The position numbers were made by a program, and so were the translations under genes. A stretch of DNA of 64,000 nucleotides from CAG-791 sp963593905 (GTDB lineage Bacteria > Bacillota > Clostridia > Lachnospirales > Lachnospiraceae), in NCBI GenBank assembly GCA_963593905.1, contig CAVBBL010000012.1, positions 1 to 64,000 on the forward strand, given 5' to 3'. Below are positions 1 to 6,935 of the stretch, piece by piece. The notes under the pieces are model-generated. The model saw only the letters and a list, made by a program, of their open reading frames with translations. It did no database searches and had not been told where the DNA came from. The first letter of the stretch is position 1; the number at the start of each line of letters is the position of its first letter.

Positions 1-34
1 AGTAGAACCGCTCTTTGCCGAAGGAGGCGAGGCG

Positions 35-214
35 ATGCGGGATAAAAAAAGCTTGGGATACTTCATTTCCGGCAGAAGAAAATTTATGGGGCTGACGCAG
101 GAAGAATTAGGCAAGAAGATAGGAGTATCAAAATCAGCAATAGCCAAATGGGAAACGAATGGAGGACTTCCGGATCGAGATAATCTGAAGAAACTATCAG
201 AGATAATCTGGTAG
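35..214 (+). CDS. Small XRE-family helix-turn-helix protein (59 aa)
   Basis: A 59-codon frame starts at ATG 35, 8 bases after an AAGGAGG ribosome site, and ends with TAG at 212-214. The product is almost only a Cro/C1-type HTH: RRKFMGLTQEELGKKIGVSK is followed by SAIAKWETN, the classic 'TQEELG..VSxSAIxKWE' signature. It would bind DNA as a dimer, but no dimerisation or effector domain follows the HTH. It lies 13 bp upstream of the zinc-ribbon gene and could be cotranscribed with it. The strong ribosome site supports this start. Target and role are unknown. Confidence 0.7.
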   Translation: MRDKKSLGYFISGRRKFMGLTQEELGKKIGVSKSAIAKWETNGGLPDRDNLKKLSEIIW

Positions 215-227
215 AAGGGAGCAAGTT

Positions 228-1100
228 ATGGCATTTTGCACGAATTGCGGGAATGAGATTCCTGGAGGAATAAAGTTTTGTTCAAACTGTGGGGCAAAGG
301 TCAGGAGTGAGCAGGAAAAAAGCATAACGTCTAATAACATGGGAGGCGACACATTTAAAACAGAAAAGCAAATATCTTATAGTAGTCAGCCTGCTTATCA
401 AAATAGACGGTATGCGCAGCCGGCATTCGAGACAATAAATAATGTATCGGTGTCCGGAATTGATAAATATGGAAAATTCTTTGGTACAGCTTTGTTAATA
501 CTGGCGATTGCAGACTTTGCAACAGACCCACCGATTGTGACTATTATATTATCTGCAGCTATCATTGGGGGTGCGGTATTCTGTTTATCTAAAAAATATA
601 AGCTTAAGGGATTCTCTATAGCGGCCATAGTACTTGCGGTATTTTGTCTTTTTGCCGGAGTTTTGCAGGCTGATAAATACGGGATGTTTAAGATTCCAGG
701 AAATGAACAGCTTGTGGCTGGCACAAGAGAAGAGAGGGATATAAATAATAACAATGTAGAGAAACAGGAAGAGATATCGTCATCGCAGGTTGCAGATAAT
801 AGTTCAAAGACAGAATTCGCTGAACAGACATCAGGTGTAGATCCCGAACTTAAAGCATTCCTTGATAGCTATGAGGACTTTGTTGATGAGTATGTTGCGT
901 TTATGAAAAAATATATGGCAGATCCGACAAATGCAGTATCAATGCTGAGTGAGTATTCTGAAATTATGGGGAAATACGCTGACTTTGCTGAGAAAGTAGA
1001 TCAGTATGATTCTAAAGAAATGTCTGTCGAAGATGAAAAATATTATTTGGAAGTAACAACGAGATGCACTCAAAAAATGTTGGAGATATATTCAAATTGA
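228..1100 (+). CDS. Zinc-ribbon membrane protein of unknown function
   Basis: The 290-aa protein begins with a double-CxxC zinc ribbon (FCTNCGNEIP...FCSNCGAKV, residues 4-25). A low-complexity linker follows, then a hydrophobic block at about residues 85-150 that reads as two or three membrane segments, then a charged linker. The C-terminal 80 residues form a helical domain rich in acidic and aromatic residues (ELKAFLDSYEDFVDEYVAFM). This resembles the 'zinc ribbon + TM + DUF6591-like' proteins common in Firmicutes; the domain name is from memory. The start has GGGAGCAAGTT just upstream. It follows the small XRE gene closely. No enzymatic motif is visible. Confidence 0.8.
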   Translation: MAFCTNCGNEIPGGIKFCSNCGAKVRSEQEKSITSNNMGGDTFKTEKQISYSSQPAYQNRRYAQPAFETINNVSVSGIDKYGKFFGTALLILAIADFATDPPIVTIILSAAIIGGAVFCLSKKYKLKGFSIAAIVLAVFCLFAGVLQADKYGMFKIPGNEQLVAGTREERDINNNNVEKQEEISSSQVADNSSKTEFAEQTSGVDPELKAFLDSYEDFVDEYVAFMKKYMADPTNAVSMLSEYSEIMGKYADFAEKVDQYDSKEMSVEDEKYYLEVTTRCTQKMLEIYSN

Positions 1101-1125
1101 AGGAAATGTTAGAATATTAGTAGAT

Positions 1126-1157
1126 AGACGAGGGAGAGATAAACGGCTCTCTCGTCT
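1126..1157. terminator. Hairpin between zinc-ribbon gene and cupin gene
   Basis: AGACGAG pairs with CTCGTCT around a GAGAG/CTCTC inner stem and short loop, just after the stop at 1100. The downstream T content is only moderate (TTAACCTTATTT), so termination strength is uncertain. It would serve the + strand gene and possibly the convergent cupin gene. Confidence 0.5.
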
Positions 1158-1266
1158 TAACCTTATTTCGGATAAATGCATATATTCGCAGCACAGTCAC
1201 CTAAGAACGGCGGCTGTGCTTTTTCTGGTCTTAAATGCTATGATTTTACACTTGTTGCATACAATT

Positions 1267-1620
1267 TTAATACACTACAGCATCATCTGCTGTAAATCCA
1301 CCAAGAGAATTCTCTTTCGTCTGGATACAGACAAATGAAATTCCAGCATCTTCTGCAGCGAAGAACTGACGCTTAGCAGTCGGGGAAATTCTCAGCCAGT
1401 CTCCGGCAGTAAGAGTGATTTCTTCTCCGTCAATTACAGCTTTTCCTTTTCCGGCAAGAATGCCGTAAATCTCTTCGTTAGTCTTATGAGAGTGAACAAA
1501 AGGAACATTTGCCCCGGCAGGAAGATTGTTGATACTGATCTCAGCACCGGTCAGGGAAAGTGTTTCGTGAAGCTCCACTCTGCCGTCATTTCCGATATTT
1601 GTCTTTGCATAATTTGCCAT
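1267..1620 (-). CDS. Cupin-domain protein (117 aa)
   Basis: Small single-domain cupin. The first cupin motif (VPFVHSHKTNEEIYGILAGKG) supplies metal-ligand-like His and Glu residues, and the second half (GDWLRISPTAKRQFFAAED) completes the barrel. Such stand-alone cupins may be sugar or quinone-related isomerases/dioxygenases or ligand binders; the substrate cannot be read from sequence. The start has CGGAGGTAACTACC upstream. It is divergent from the HxlR regulator at 1796, the usual arrangement for an HxlR target gene, so control by that regulator is likely (inference). Confidence 0.85.
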   Translation of the reverse strand: MANYAKTNIGNDGRVELHETLSLTGAEISINNLPAGANVPFVHSHKTNEEIYGILAGKGKAVIDGEEITLTAGDWLRISPTAKRQFFAAEDAGISFVCIQTKENSLGGFTADDAVVY

Positions 1621-1685
1621 GGTAGTTACCTCCGTTTATTTACTTGCTTTTTGTTTACAGGCATATCATAACCAGCTTCACACTC

Positions 1686-1745
1686 AAATAATAGTACGCA
1701 CCTTTTTATAACTATGCACTTAAAAATGAATGCGTTATACTAGAT
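1686..1745. promoter_or_regulatory. Divergent promoter region, candidate HxlR operator
   Basis: The 175-bp gap between cupin and HxlR genes holds AGTACGCA (1692-1699) and TGCACT (1715-1720) around an A/T-rich centre, an imperfect dyad of HxlR-operator size. TTATAC at 1735-1740 could be a -10 for the + strand. Only about half of the dyad positions match, so this is tentative. Confidence 0.3.
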
Positions 1746-1795
1746 GCTGATACCAGGATTAAAAGGAACAATAAAAAGTCTGGAGATAAAAGAAT

Positions 1796-2122
1796 ATGAA
1801 AACAAAAGACGAACTTCCGGCTTGCTCGGTGGCAACATCAGTAGCCCTTGTTGGCGGGAAATGGAAACTGCTCATTATACGAAATCTAAGGGTCCGTCCC
1901 TGGAGATTCAATGAATTGCAGAGAGACTTAGAAGGAATCTCCCAGAAAGTCCTTACAGATAGTTTAAGGCAGATGATAGATGATGGCCTTGTGTGTCGTC
2001 ATGATTATCATGAACTTCCGCCCAGGGTAGATTACAGCCTGACAGAACTTGGTGAGAAAATGCTGCCGATCATGGATGCCCTGGCGGATTTTGGAAATTA
2101 TTACAAATCAGTTGTGGAGTAA
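1796..2122 (+). CDS. HxlR-family winged-helix regulator
   Basis: The 108-aa protein has the full HxlR signature: VGGKWKLLIIRNL near the N terminus, RFNELQRDLEGISQKVLTDS as the recognition-helix region, then the wing (YHELPPRVDYSLTELGEKML). There is a Cys at residue 10 (LPACSVATS), at the N-terminal position where redox-sensing HxlR proteins such as HypR/YodB carry their sensing cysteine, so thiol or electrophile sensing is possible. It is divergent from the cupin gene, its probable target. It is a dimeric DNA-binding protein acting in the cytoplasm. Confidence 0.9.
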   Translation: MKTKDELPACSVATSVALVGGKWKLLIIRNLRVRPWRFNELQRDLEGISQKVLTDSLRQMIDDGLVCRHDYHELPPRVDYSLTELGEKMLPIMDALADFGNYYKSVVE

Positions 2123-2161
2123 TAATAGTATTTTGGTGATATGCTATTATTAATTTAAATA

Positions 2162-2647
2162 ATGATGAAAGAAGCGAAGAAATCCGTGGAGAAAAAAGAA
2201 CGAACAGAAGAAGTGATTTTTATGAATATGTGCATGGTCTATGACGATGCCGGAAATGTTCTGGCACTGGACAAGGTGGGCAGAAATTATTCTGGGACTA
2301 CATTTCCGGGCGGCCATGTAGAAGAGGGAGAGACCTTTACAGAATCTGTTATCCGAGAAATCAAAGAGGAAACCGGGCTGACCATCCGTCATCCTAAGCT
2401 CACAGGAATTTATCACTGGATGCGGGATGGTGTTCGAAATGTAGGCCTCTTGTACAAAACGAGTGAATACGAGGGCGAACTTCTGTCCTCATCAGAGGGG
2501 AAAGTCTACTGGATCTCCGGAGAAGAATTCCTGAAAAAGCCTCTGGCTCCGGGTATGCAGCAGGTGTGGCAGATGATGCATGACGACAATGCGATGGAAT
2601 GTCTGCAGACACTGACCACGGATGGAATCGTATCGAAAATACAGTAA
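2162..2647 (+). CDS. NUDIX hydrolase (8-oxo-dGTPase-like)
   Basis: The complete Nudix box is present: GHVEEGETFTESVIREIKEE followed by TGL, matching GX5EX7REUXEEXGU. Flanking strands match the MutT/8-oxo-dGTP diphosphatase-like subgroup that starts with a 'NMCMVYD' strand. It likely hydrolyses a nucleoside diphosphate linked to another moiety. The start is uncertain: ATG 2162 has no clear ribosome site, while ATG 2222 has GAAGAAGTG upstream but would remove part of the first strand. It is about 40 bp after the HxlR gene on the same strand and perhaps cotranscribed. Confidence 0.85.
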   Translation: MMKEAKKSVEKKERTEEVIFMNMCMVYDDAGNVLALDKVGRNYSGTTFPGGHVEEGETFTESVIREIKEETGLTIRHPKLTGIYHWMRDGVRNVGLLYKTSEYEGELLSSSEGKVYWISGEEFLKKPLAPGMQQVWQMMHDDNAMECLQTLTTDGIVSKIQ

Positions 2648-2801
2648 ACGGCGGCAAGATTCTTTCACATATTCACATTGATAAATGTCGAAAAACCAAG
2701 CGTATTCATGGTAAAATATCTGTGAGTTCATATCCCATTCGTTAAGGATTTATATTTAAACCATTTAGATTTAAATACAACGGATAACCAAAGGTGAGCG
2801 T

Positions 2802-5756
2802 ATGTCAGCAAATAGATCAGATATAGCAAGTGAATCGAATCTGCCGGGAGGATATCATAGATGCGCAGCAGAGAAAGGATATCCCTTCCTCTACGTCAGC
2901 GACCGCTTCTGTGAGATGTTTGGCTGGACAAGAGAAGAGATTAAGACGGAATTTGATAATAAGTTCATAAACATGCTGCATCCTGAGGACATAGAGTCTG
3001 CAGCAGAGCATATGGAAGGATTGCGTCATAGCGCTGGCGGGAAGACAGTAGATGCCATATACCGCATGAGAGGCAGGAATGGCTATATCTGGGTGTCCGA
3101 TTCCACATCTATGGTCAGGAGTGATCAGGAGACGTTTTATCAGGGGGCGCTTGCGGATATAACGAATTTTATCGTCAAGCGCAGGAGCCAGGAGGAAGTG
3201 CTCAAAGAACAGCTGATGGTTTTTGATACGCTGGCGCGTCATTTCGAAAATGTCTATTGGGTGGATCTGGAGAAGAGAACAGCGAGAATTCTTAAGCTGG
3301 ATGCGTCTTATGTAGATGTTCCGGGTAAGAAGGATCACCAGGAATTCTCCTTTGAAACAGTGAGCAGAAATTGGATCAATACAATTGTCTGTCCGGAAGA
3401 CAGGGAGAAAGTCAGCAATGCACTTACGATAGAAAATATAAAAAAGGTTTTTAAGACAAAGGATGAGTTTGTCGGAAATTACCGCAGTCTTGTAAACGGA
3501 GAGATCTATCATTATCAATACAGTTTTGGCAAGGCAGATCGGGATGGTACAAAGGCAATAGCAGGATTTCAGAATATTGATGATATTATTGCAGAGCATA
3601 AGGAAAACGAGAAGGTTAAAAGAGAAAAAGAGGCTGCCCATCAAGAAGAAGTCGAAGAACAGCTTTCCATTATCAATGCTTTGTCTCAGAGCTTCAGAAA
3701 TGTGTTTGTTGCAAACTTAAGCGAAGGAACGGCACGGGCCATAAGGCTGGCCGATAACTATAATGTAAAAGCAATCAGAGATGTTAGCGGTCAGACCTTC
3801 CAGTTCGATGCCGTTGTGGATCGATGGGTGCATGAAACCGTCCATCCTGAGGATAAGAAGCGGATTAAAGAAACATTGAATGTAAAAAATATCAGGCAGA
3901 TATTCGCCAGGCAGGATAAATGCGTGGGCACATATCGGAATATAGAAGATGGTGTACTGCATTACTACCGGTATGATTTCAGAAGAGTCGGCGATACAGA
4001 AAATATAGTGGCAGGATTTCAGATCATAGACTCGATCATCAAAGAGCAGGAAGAAAATCATAAAAGAGAAAAGGCACTGGAGGAAGCACGGCGGAAAGGA
4101 GAAAAAGAGCATGCAGAAGTCGTGAATTCTCTGTCAACCATTTACTCCACGATTTTCAGGGCGGATATCATTACGCACGAATATGAAATACTGAACAGTG
4201 TGCCGCTCATGAAAAAGCTTGCTGCCAGTAAAGGTAATTTTGACGATGTAAAGGATACGGTCATAGAATCCTTTATGGAACCGGAATACAGGGAACCATT
4301 GCGCGAATTTCTGGATCTTAATACGCTCTCTGACAGGCTTGAAAAGGCAAACACGGTGACAACGAATTACAAAGCACTTACGGGGCAGTGGATGCAGGCC
4401 CGTTTTATCGCCAAGCGCAGAGACGAAAAGGGCAGAGCAGTAGAAGCGCTGTATGTTGCCCGTGATATTACAGAAGAGAAAATCAGGGATCTTAAGCAGC
4501 AGGAGTTTCTGACGCAGGCATTGGAGGCAGCGCAGCAGGCTAACAAGGCCAAGACAACTTTTCTAAACAGTATGTCTCATGATATCCGCACACCGATGAA
4601 TGCCATCATTGGCTTTACGACGTTGGCGCAAAATCACCTGGATGATCGCGCGAAGGTAGAGGATTATCTCGGAAAGATAAGTACATCAGGGAATCATCTG
4701 CTGAGTCTGATCAATGATATTCTGGATATGAGCCGTATTGAGAGCGGTGCAGTAAAGTTGGATGAGAAGGCAGTGCATCTTCCGAATCTTTTCAATGATT
4801 TGTGTACAATAGTACAGAGTCTTGTTGATTCCAAAAATCTGCATCTTGTCATTGACACACAGGATGTGGTGCATGAAGAAGTACTGACAGATAAGCTTCG
4901 ATTAAGTCAGATGCTGCTGAATATTGTGAGTAATGCCGTCAAGTTCACACAGCCTGGCGGAGAGATTATTATCCGGCTGATGGAGAAGTCTTGTAATCTG
5001 AAGCGTTATGCGACATACGAGATTTCTGTGAAGGATAACGGCGTTGGTATGTCGAAGGAGTTTGTCGGACATATCTTTGATGCCTTCTCCAGAGAATACA
5101 GTTCCACCGTCAGCGGCATTCAGGGCACGGGACTTGGTATGGCTATCACAAAAAACATCGTGGACATGATGGGCGGAGACATACAGGTAGAGAGTGAAAA
5201 AGGCAAAGGCTCCCTGTTCACGGTTACTTTGAACCTTCACCTTGCAGATGAAACGGCTGAGAATGTGCCGAGTGAGAAGGAATTGACCTTTACGGCAGAG
5301 GCTGGTGAAGAACTGATACCGTCTGCAGTATGTGAGAAAACGGCAAAAGACGAAGAAAAGAAACAGAATCGTGATTACAGTGGTAGGCGCATTCTTCTGG
5401 TAGAAGACAATGAACTGAATCGTGAGATCGCTACCGCTATTCTGGAAGAGAATGGTATGAAAGTCGACAGCGTGGAGGATGGTGATATAGCGGTTGCGAC
5501 AATCAACGAAGAACCGGCAGGCAAGTATGACCTGATTCTGATGGATATTCAGATGCCGAGAATGGATGGCTATACTGCTACCAGAGAAATCAGAACGCTG
5601 GATGACAATGAGAAGGCGAATATTCCCATTGTAGCCGTGACGGCGAATGCTTTTGATGAGGATAAGAAGAAAGCGATTGAGTCAGGCATGAACGGACATA
5701 TCATTAAGCCGATCCGCATCGAGGAGATTGTCAGAGTGCTGGATGAGATATTTTGA
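2802..5756 (+). CDS. Soluble hybrid histidine kinase with PAS-like repeats
   Basis: A 984-aa signalling protein without transmembrane segments. An N-terminal PAS (about residues 15-125) is followed by three related PAS-like units starting near residues 130, 281 and 435, separated by charged helices. Then come HisKA (MSHDIRTPMNA, phospho-acceptor His near 593), HATPase (N-box LLNIVSNAVKF, G-boxes DNGVGMS and GTGLGMAI) and a receiver domain with phospho-acceptor Asp near 915 (LILMDIQMPRMDG). No DNA-binding output exists in the protein, so signal must leave by phosphotransfer or protein contact. It ends just upstream of the three small peptide genes, which run toward it. Cytosolic sensing of a metabolite or redox state is inferred from the PAS-only input. 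Confidence 0.9.
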   Translation: MSANRSDIASESNLPGGYHRCAAEKGYPFLYVSDRFCEMFGWTREEIKTEFDNKFINMLHPEDIESAAEHMEGLRHSAGGKTVDAIYRMRGRNGYIWVSDSTSMVRSDQETFYQGALADITNFIVKRRSQEEVLKEQLMVFDTLARHFENVYWVDLEKRTARILKLDASYVDVPGKKDHQEFSFETVSRNWINTIVCPEDREKVSNALTIENIKKVFKTKDEFVGNYRSLVNGEIYHYQYSFGKADRDGTKAIAGFQNIDDIIAEHKENEKVKREKEAAHQEEVEEQLSIINALSQSFRNVFVANLSEGTARAIRLADNYNVKAIRDVSGQTFQFDAVVDRWVHETVHPEDKKRIKETLNVKNIRQIFARQDKCVGTYRNIEDGVLHYYRYDFRRVGDTENIVAGFQIIDSIIKEQEENHKREKALEEARRKGEKEHAEVVNSLSTIYSTIFRADIITHEYEILNSVPLMKKLAASKGNFDDVKDTVIESFMEPEYREPLREFLDLNTLSDRLEKANTVTTNYKALTGQWMQARFIAKRRDEKGRAVEALYVARDITEEKIRDLKQQEFLTQALEAAQQANKAKTTFLNSMSHDIRTPMNAIIGFTTLAQNHLDDRAKVEDYLGKISTSGNHLLSLINDILDMSRIESGAVKLDEKAVHLPNLFNDLCTIVQSLVDSKNLHLVIDTQDVVHEEVLTDKLRLSQMLLNIVSNAVKFTQPGGEIIIRLMEKSCNLKRYATYEISVKDNGVGMSKEFVGHIFDAFSREYSSTVSGIQGTGLGMAITKNIVDMMGGDIQVESEKGKGSLFTVTLNLHLADETAENVPSEKELTFTAEAGEELIPSAVCEKTAKDEEKKQNRDYSGRRILLVEDNELNREIATAILEENGMKVDSVEDGDIAVATINEEPAGKYDLILMDIQMPRMDGYTATREIRTLDDNEKANIPIVAVTANAFDEDKKKAIESGMNGHIIKPIRIEEIVRVLDEIF

Positions 5757-5820
5757 TATTTCTGCAGCAGAAATGGCGCGGATTTTGGATGTCGCCTGCC
5801 CCCATATCACAGAATCATAA

Positions 5821-5869
5821 AAAGGCCTTTTGTCTGCTTTGCATACACTTAAGCAGACGAAAGGCCCTT
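5821..5869. terminator. Bidirectional terminator
   Basis: A nearly perfect stem of about 19 bp (AAAGGCCTTTTGTCTGCTT with AAGCAGACGAAAGGCCCTTT) lies between the convergent hybrid-kinase gene and the first small peptide gene. The A/T-rich ends allow use in both directions. Confidence 0.75.
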
Positions 5870-5909
5870 TCCATATATGGGATGATCAATCAGAAGCTGA
5901 TCAGAATCA

Positions 5910-5993
5910 TCAGCAAACTGCAGCGATGAGGCCGCCTACAATAGCAGCAGCACCAAGAGCAGCGATAACGGAAACAAAAATAACTGTAATCAT
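5910..5993 (-). CDS. Tiny hydrophobic peptide 1 (27 aa)
   Basis: The minus-strand frame starts at ATG 5993, preceded by AAGGAGG at perfect spacing, and encodes 27 residues ending in Cys. The peptide is almost wholly hydrophobic (MITVIFVSVIAALG, then GGLIAAVC) with GxxxG/Ala-rich packing, so it should insert in the membrane as one helix. It has its own promoter-like region at 6092-6136 and a terminator at 5821-5869. A longer frame reaches back through the promoter, but the ribosome site and the identical layout of the two neighbours fix this start. No known family is recognised. A membrane-active, signalling or kinase-accessory peptide is possible. Confidence 0.65.
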   Translation of the reverse strand: MITVIFVSVIAALGAAAIVGGLIAAVC

Positions 5994-6091
5994 GGGGAAT
6001 CCTCCTTTAAAGTTAGTAGTCTGATTTTGTATAATGGTGTTTATAATGCGGTGCACCTTCGCCGGTGCTTTGTTTTTCTTTTGATGAACAT

Positions 6092-6136
6092 ATAATACAA
6101 TTACGGAAGTAATAGAAACGTAACAGGAAATAGAAC
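6092..6136 (-). promoter_or_regulatory. Promoter of peptide 1 with 11-bp phased repeats
   Basis: Minus-strand -10 TATTAT lies at 6092-6097 with no canonical -35. Direct repeats of the type GTTACNTTTC end at 6113, 6124 and 6136 (spacing 11 and 12 bp) and overlap the -35 position. Spacing of one helical turn is typical for tandem binding of OmpR/PhoB-type activators, so activator-dependent expression is inferred. Confidence 0.55.
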
Positions 6137-6181
6137 GGGAAAAAAGACTTCTGCCCTGGAGTCCATCTCTTCCGCAAAGAA

Positions 6182-6222
6182 AAAGAAATCTCGAGGAGTA
6201 ATGCTTCCTCGGGATTTCTTCT
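6182..6222 (-). terminator. Intrinsic terminator of peptide 2
   Basis: Read on the minus strand, AGAAATCCCGAGG pairs with CCTCGAGATTTCT around a short loop and is followed by TTTTTC. It lies 28 bp after the peptide 2 stop codon. Confidence 0.75.
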
Positions 6223-6249
6223 TCTTTGCATGTGTGCTTTCTGAGACAC

Positions 6250-6345
6250 TTACCATCCTTCAACTAAAGCCGTTATAGCGATGATGTCGCCTAAAGCAAT
6301 ATAAGAATAAATTGTGGCGAAAACGGGGAAAAAAACTGCGAGCAT
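6250..6345 (-). CDS. Tiny hydrophobic peptide 2 (31 aa)
   Basis: ATG at 6345 lies 7 bases downstream of an AAAGGAGG ribosome site. The 31-residue product (MLAVFFPVFATIYSY..., then ALGDIIAI) is a single hydrophobic helix with a central Asp, ending EGW. It shares the pattern FFPVxAxIYxxIALGDxIAI with peptide 3, so the two are paralogues that kept sequence, not just hydrophobicity. It has its own terminator and phased-repeat promoter. Family unknown; it could be a signal peptide, a membrane toxin-like peptide, or a regulator of the neighbouring membrane kinase. Confidence 0.7.
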   Translation of the reverse strand: MLAVFFPVFATIYSYIALGDIIAITALVEGW

Positions 6346-6451
6346 GGGTAATCCTCCTTTCAAGTTAGTAGTTTGGTTCGGTATAATGTACGCATAGTGC
6401 AGTACACCTTCAGTACACCTTCACCAGTGGTTTGGTTTTTTTGATGAACAT

Positions 6452-6496
6452 ATAATACAGTTACGGAAGTAATAGAAACGTAACAGGAAATAGAAC
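6452..6496 (-). promoter_or_regulatory. Promoter of peptide 2 with 11-bp phased repeats
   Basis: Copy of the peptide 1 control region displaced by exactly 360 bp: -10 TATTAT at 6452-6457 and GTTAC-type repeats ending at 6473, 6484 and 6496. Confidence 0.55.
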
Positions 6497-6540
6497 GGGA
6501 AAAAAGACTTCTGCCCTGGAGTCCATCCCTTTCGCAAAGA

Positions 6541-6582
6541 AAAAGAAATCCCGAGGAGTAATGCTTCCTCGAGATTTCTTTT
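6541..6582 (-). terminator. Intrinsic terminator of peptide 3
   Basis: Minus-strand AGAAATCTCGAGG pairs with CCTCGGGATTTCT and is followed by T residues. It is a diverged copy of the 6182-6222 terminator. The stem is kept although arm bases differ (C/T exchanges tolerated by G-U or A-U pairing). Confidence 0.75.
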
Positions 6583-6630
6583 TTTTGCGTGTATGCTTCC
6601 TGAGACGATTACAGAATCGGACTGGAGTCA

Positions 6631-6720
6631 TTAGGAAACCAGATGCGCGATAGCGATGACGTCGCCTAAAGCAATAGTAGCATAAATTGCGGCGTAAACG
6701 GGGAAAAAGATTACGAACAT
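6631..6720 (-). CDS. Tiny hydrophobic peptide 3 (29 aa)
   Basis: ATG at 6720 follows an AAAGGAGG site. The 29-aa product (MFVIFFPVYAAIYATIALGD, then VIAIAHLVS) aligns without gaps with peptide 2 over 24 residues. Conserved features are Phe-Phe-Pro, Tyr13, and the Ala-Leu-Gly-Asp core in an otherwise hydrophobic helix. The gene is divergent from the membrane hybrid kinase at 6936, with the phased-repeat region between them. This makes functional coupling to that kinase plausible but unproven. Confidence 0.7.
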   Translation of the reverse strand: MFVIFFPVYAAIYATIALGDVIAIAHLVS

Positions 6721-6829
6721 GAGCAGTCCTCCTTTCAAGTTAGTAGTCTGGTTTGGTATAATATACGCATAGTGCAGTACATCTTCAGTACACCTTCACC
6801 AGTGGTTTGTTTTTTCTTTTGATGAACAT

Positions 6830-6885
6830 ATAATACAATTATGAGAGTAACCGAAACGTAACAGGAAAATAACGGGAAATTTAAC
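6830..6885 (-). promoter_or_regulatory. Promoter of peptide 3 with four phased GTTAC repeats
   Basis: Minus-strand -10 TATTAT lies at 6830-6835. GTTAC/GTTA-TTTC repeats end at 6851, 6862, 6873 and 6885 (spacing 11, 11, 12), one more copy than in the other two promoters. The array also lies about 50 bp upstream of the kinase start on the opposite strand and could act on both. Confidence 0.55.
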
Positions 6886-6935
6886 AGGACATATAGCAGG
6901 AAGAGGACAGTAGCAAACGGGGAGTTGTGTGAGTT

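Larger units (their letters stand above)
6001..6900 (-). repeat. Tandem peptide-gene cassettes (360-bp duplication plus third copy)
   Basis: Three cassettes, each reading on the minus strand as phased repeats, -10, leader of about 95 nt, ribosome site and tiny peptide, are arranged in tandem. The control regions of cassettes 1 and 2 are displaced by exactly 360 bp (for example 6061-6240 against 6421-6600) with few substitutions. The third copy (6727-6885) is conserved from the ribosome site through the phased repeats, then diverges. This indicates recent amplification of regulatory and terminator DNA while the coded peptides diverged. Confidence 0.85.

Noticed and set aside
5910..6263. A 117-codon minus-strand frame covering peptide 1 and its promoter region
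   Set aside because: Its 5' part runs through the -10, the phased repeats and a terminator copy. The strong ribosome site lies just before the internal ATG at 5993.
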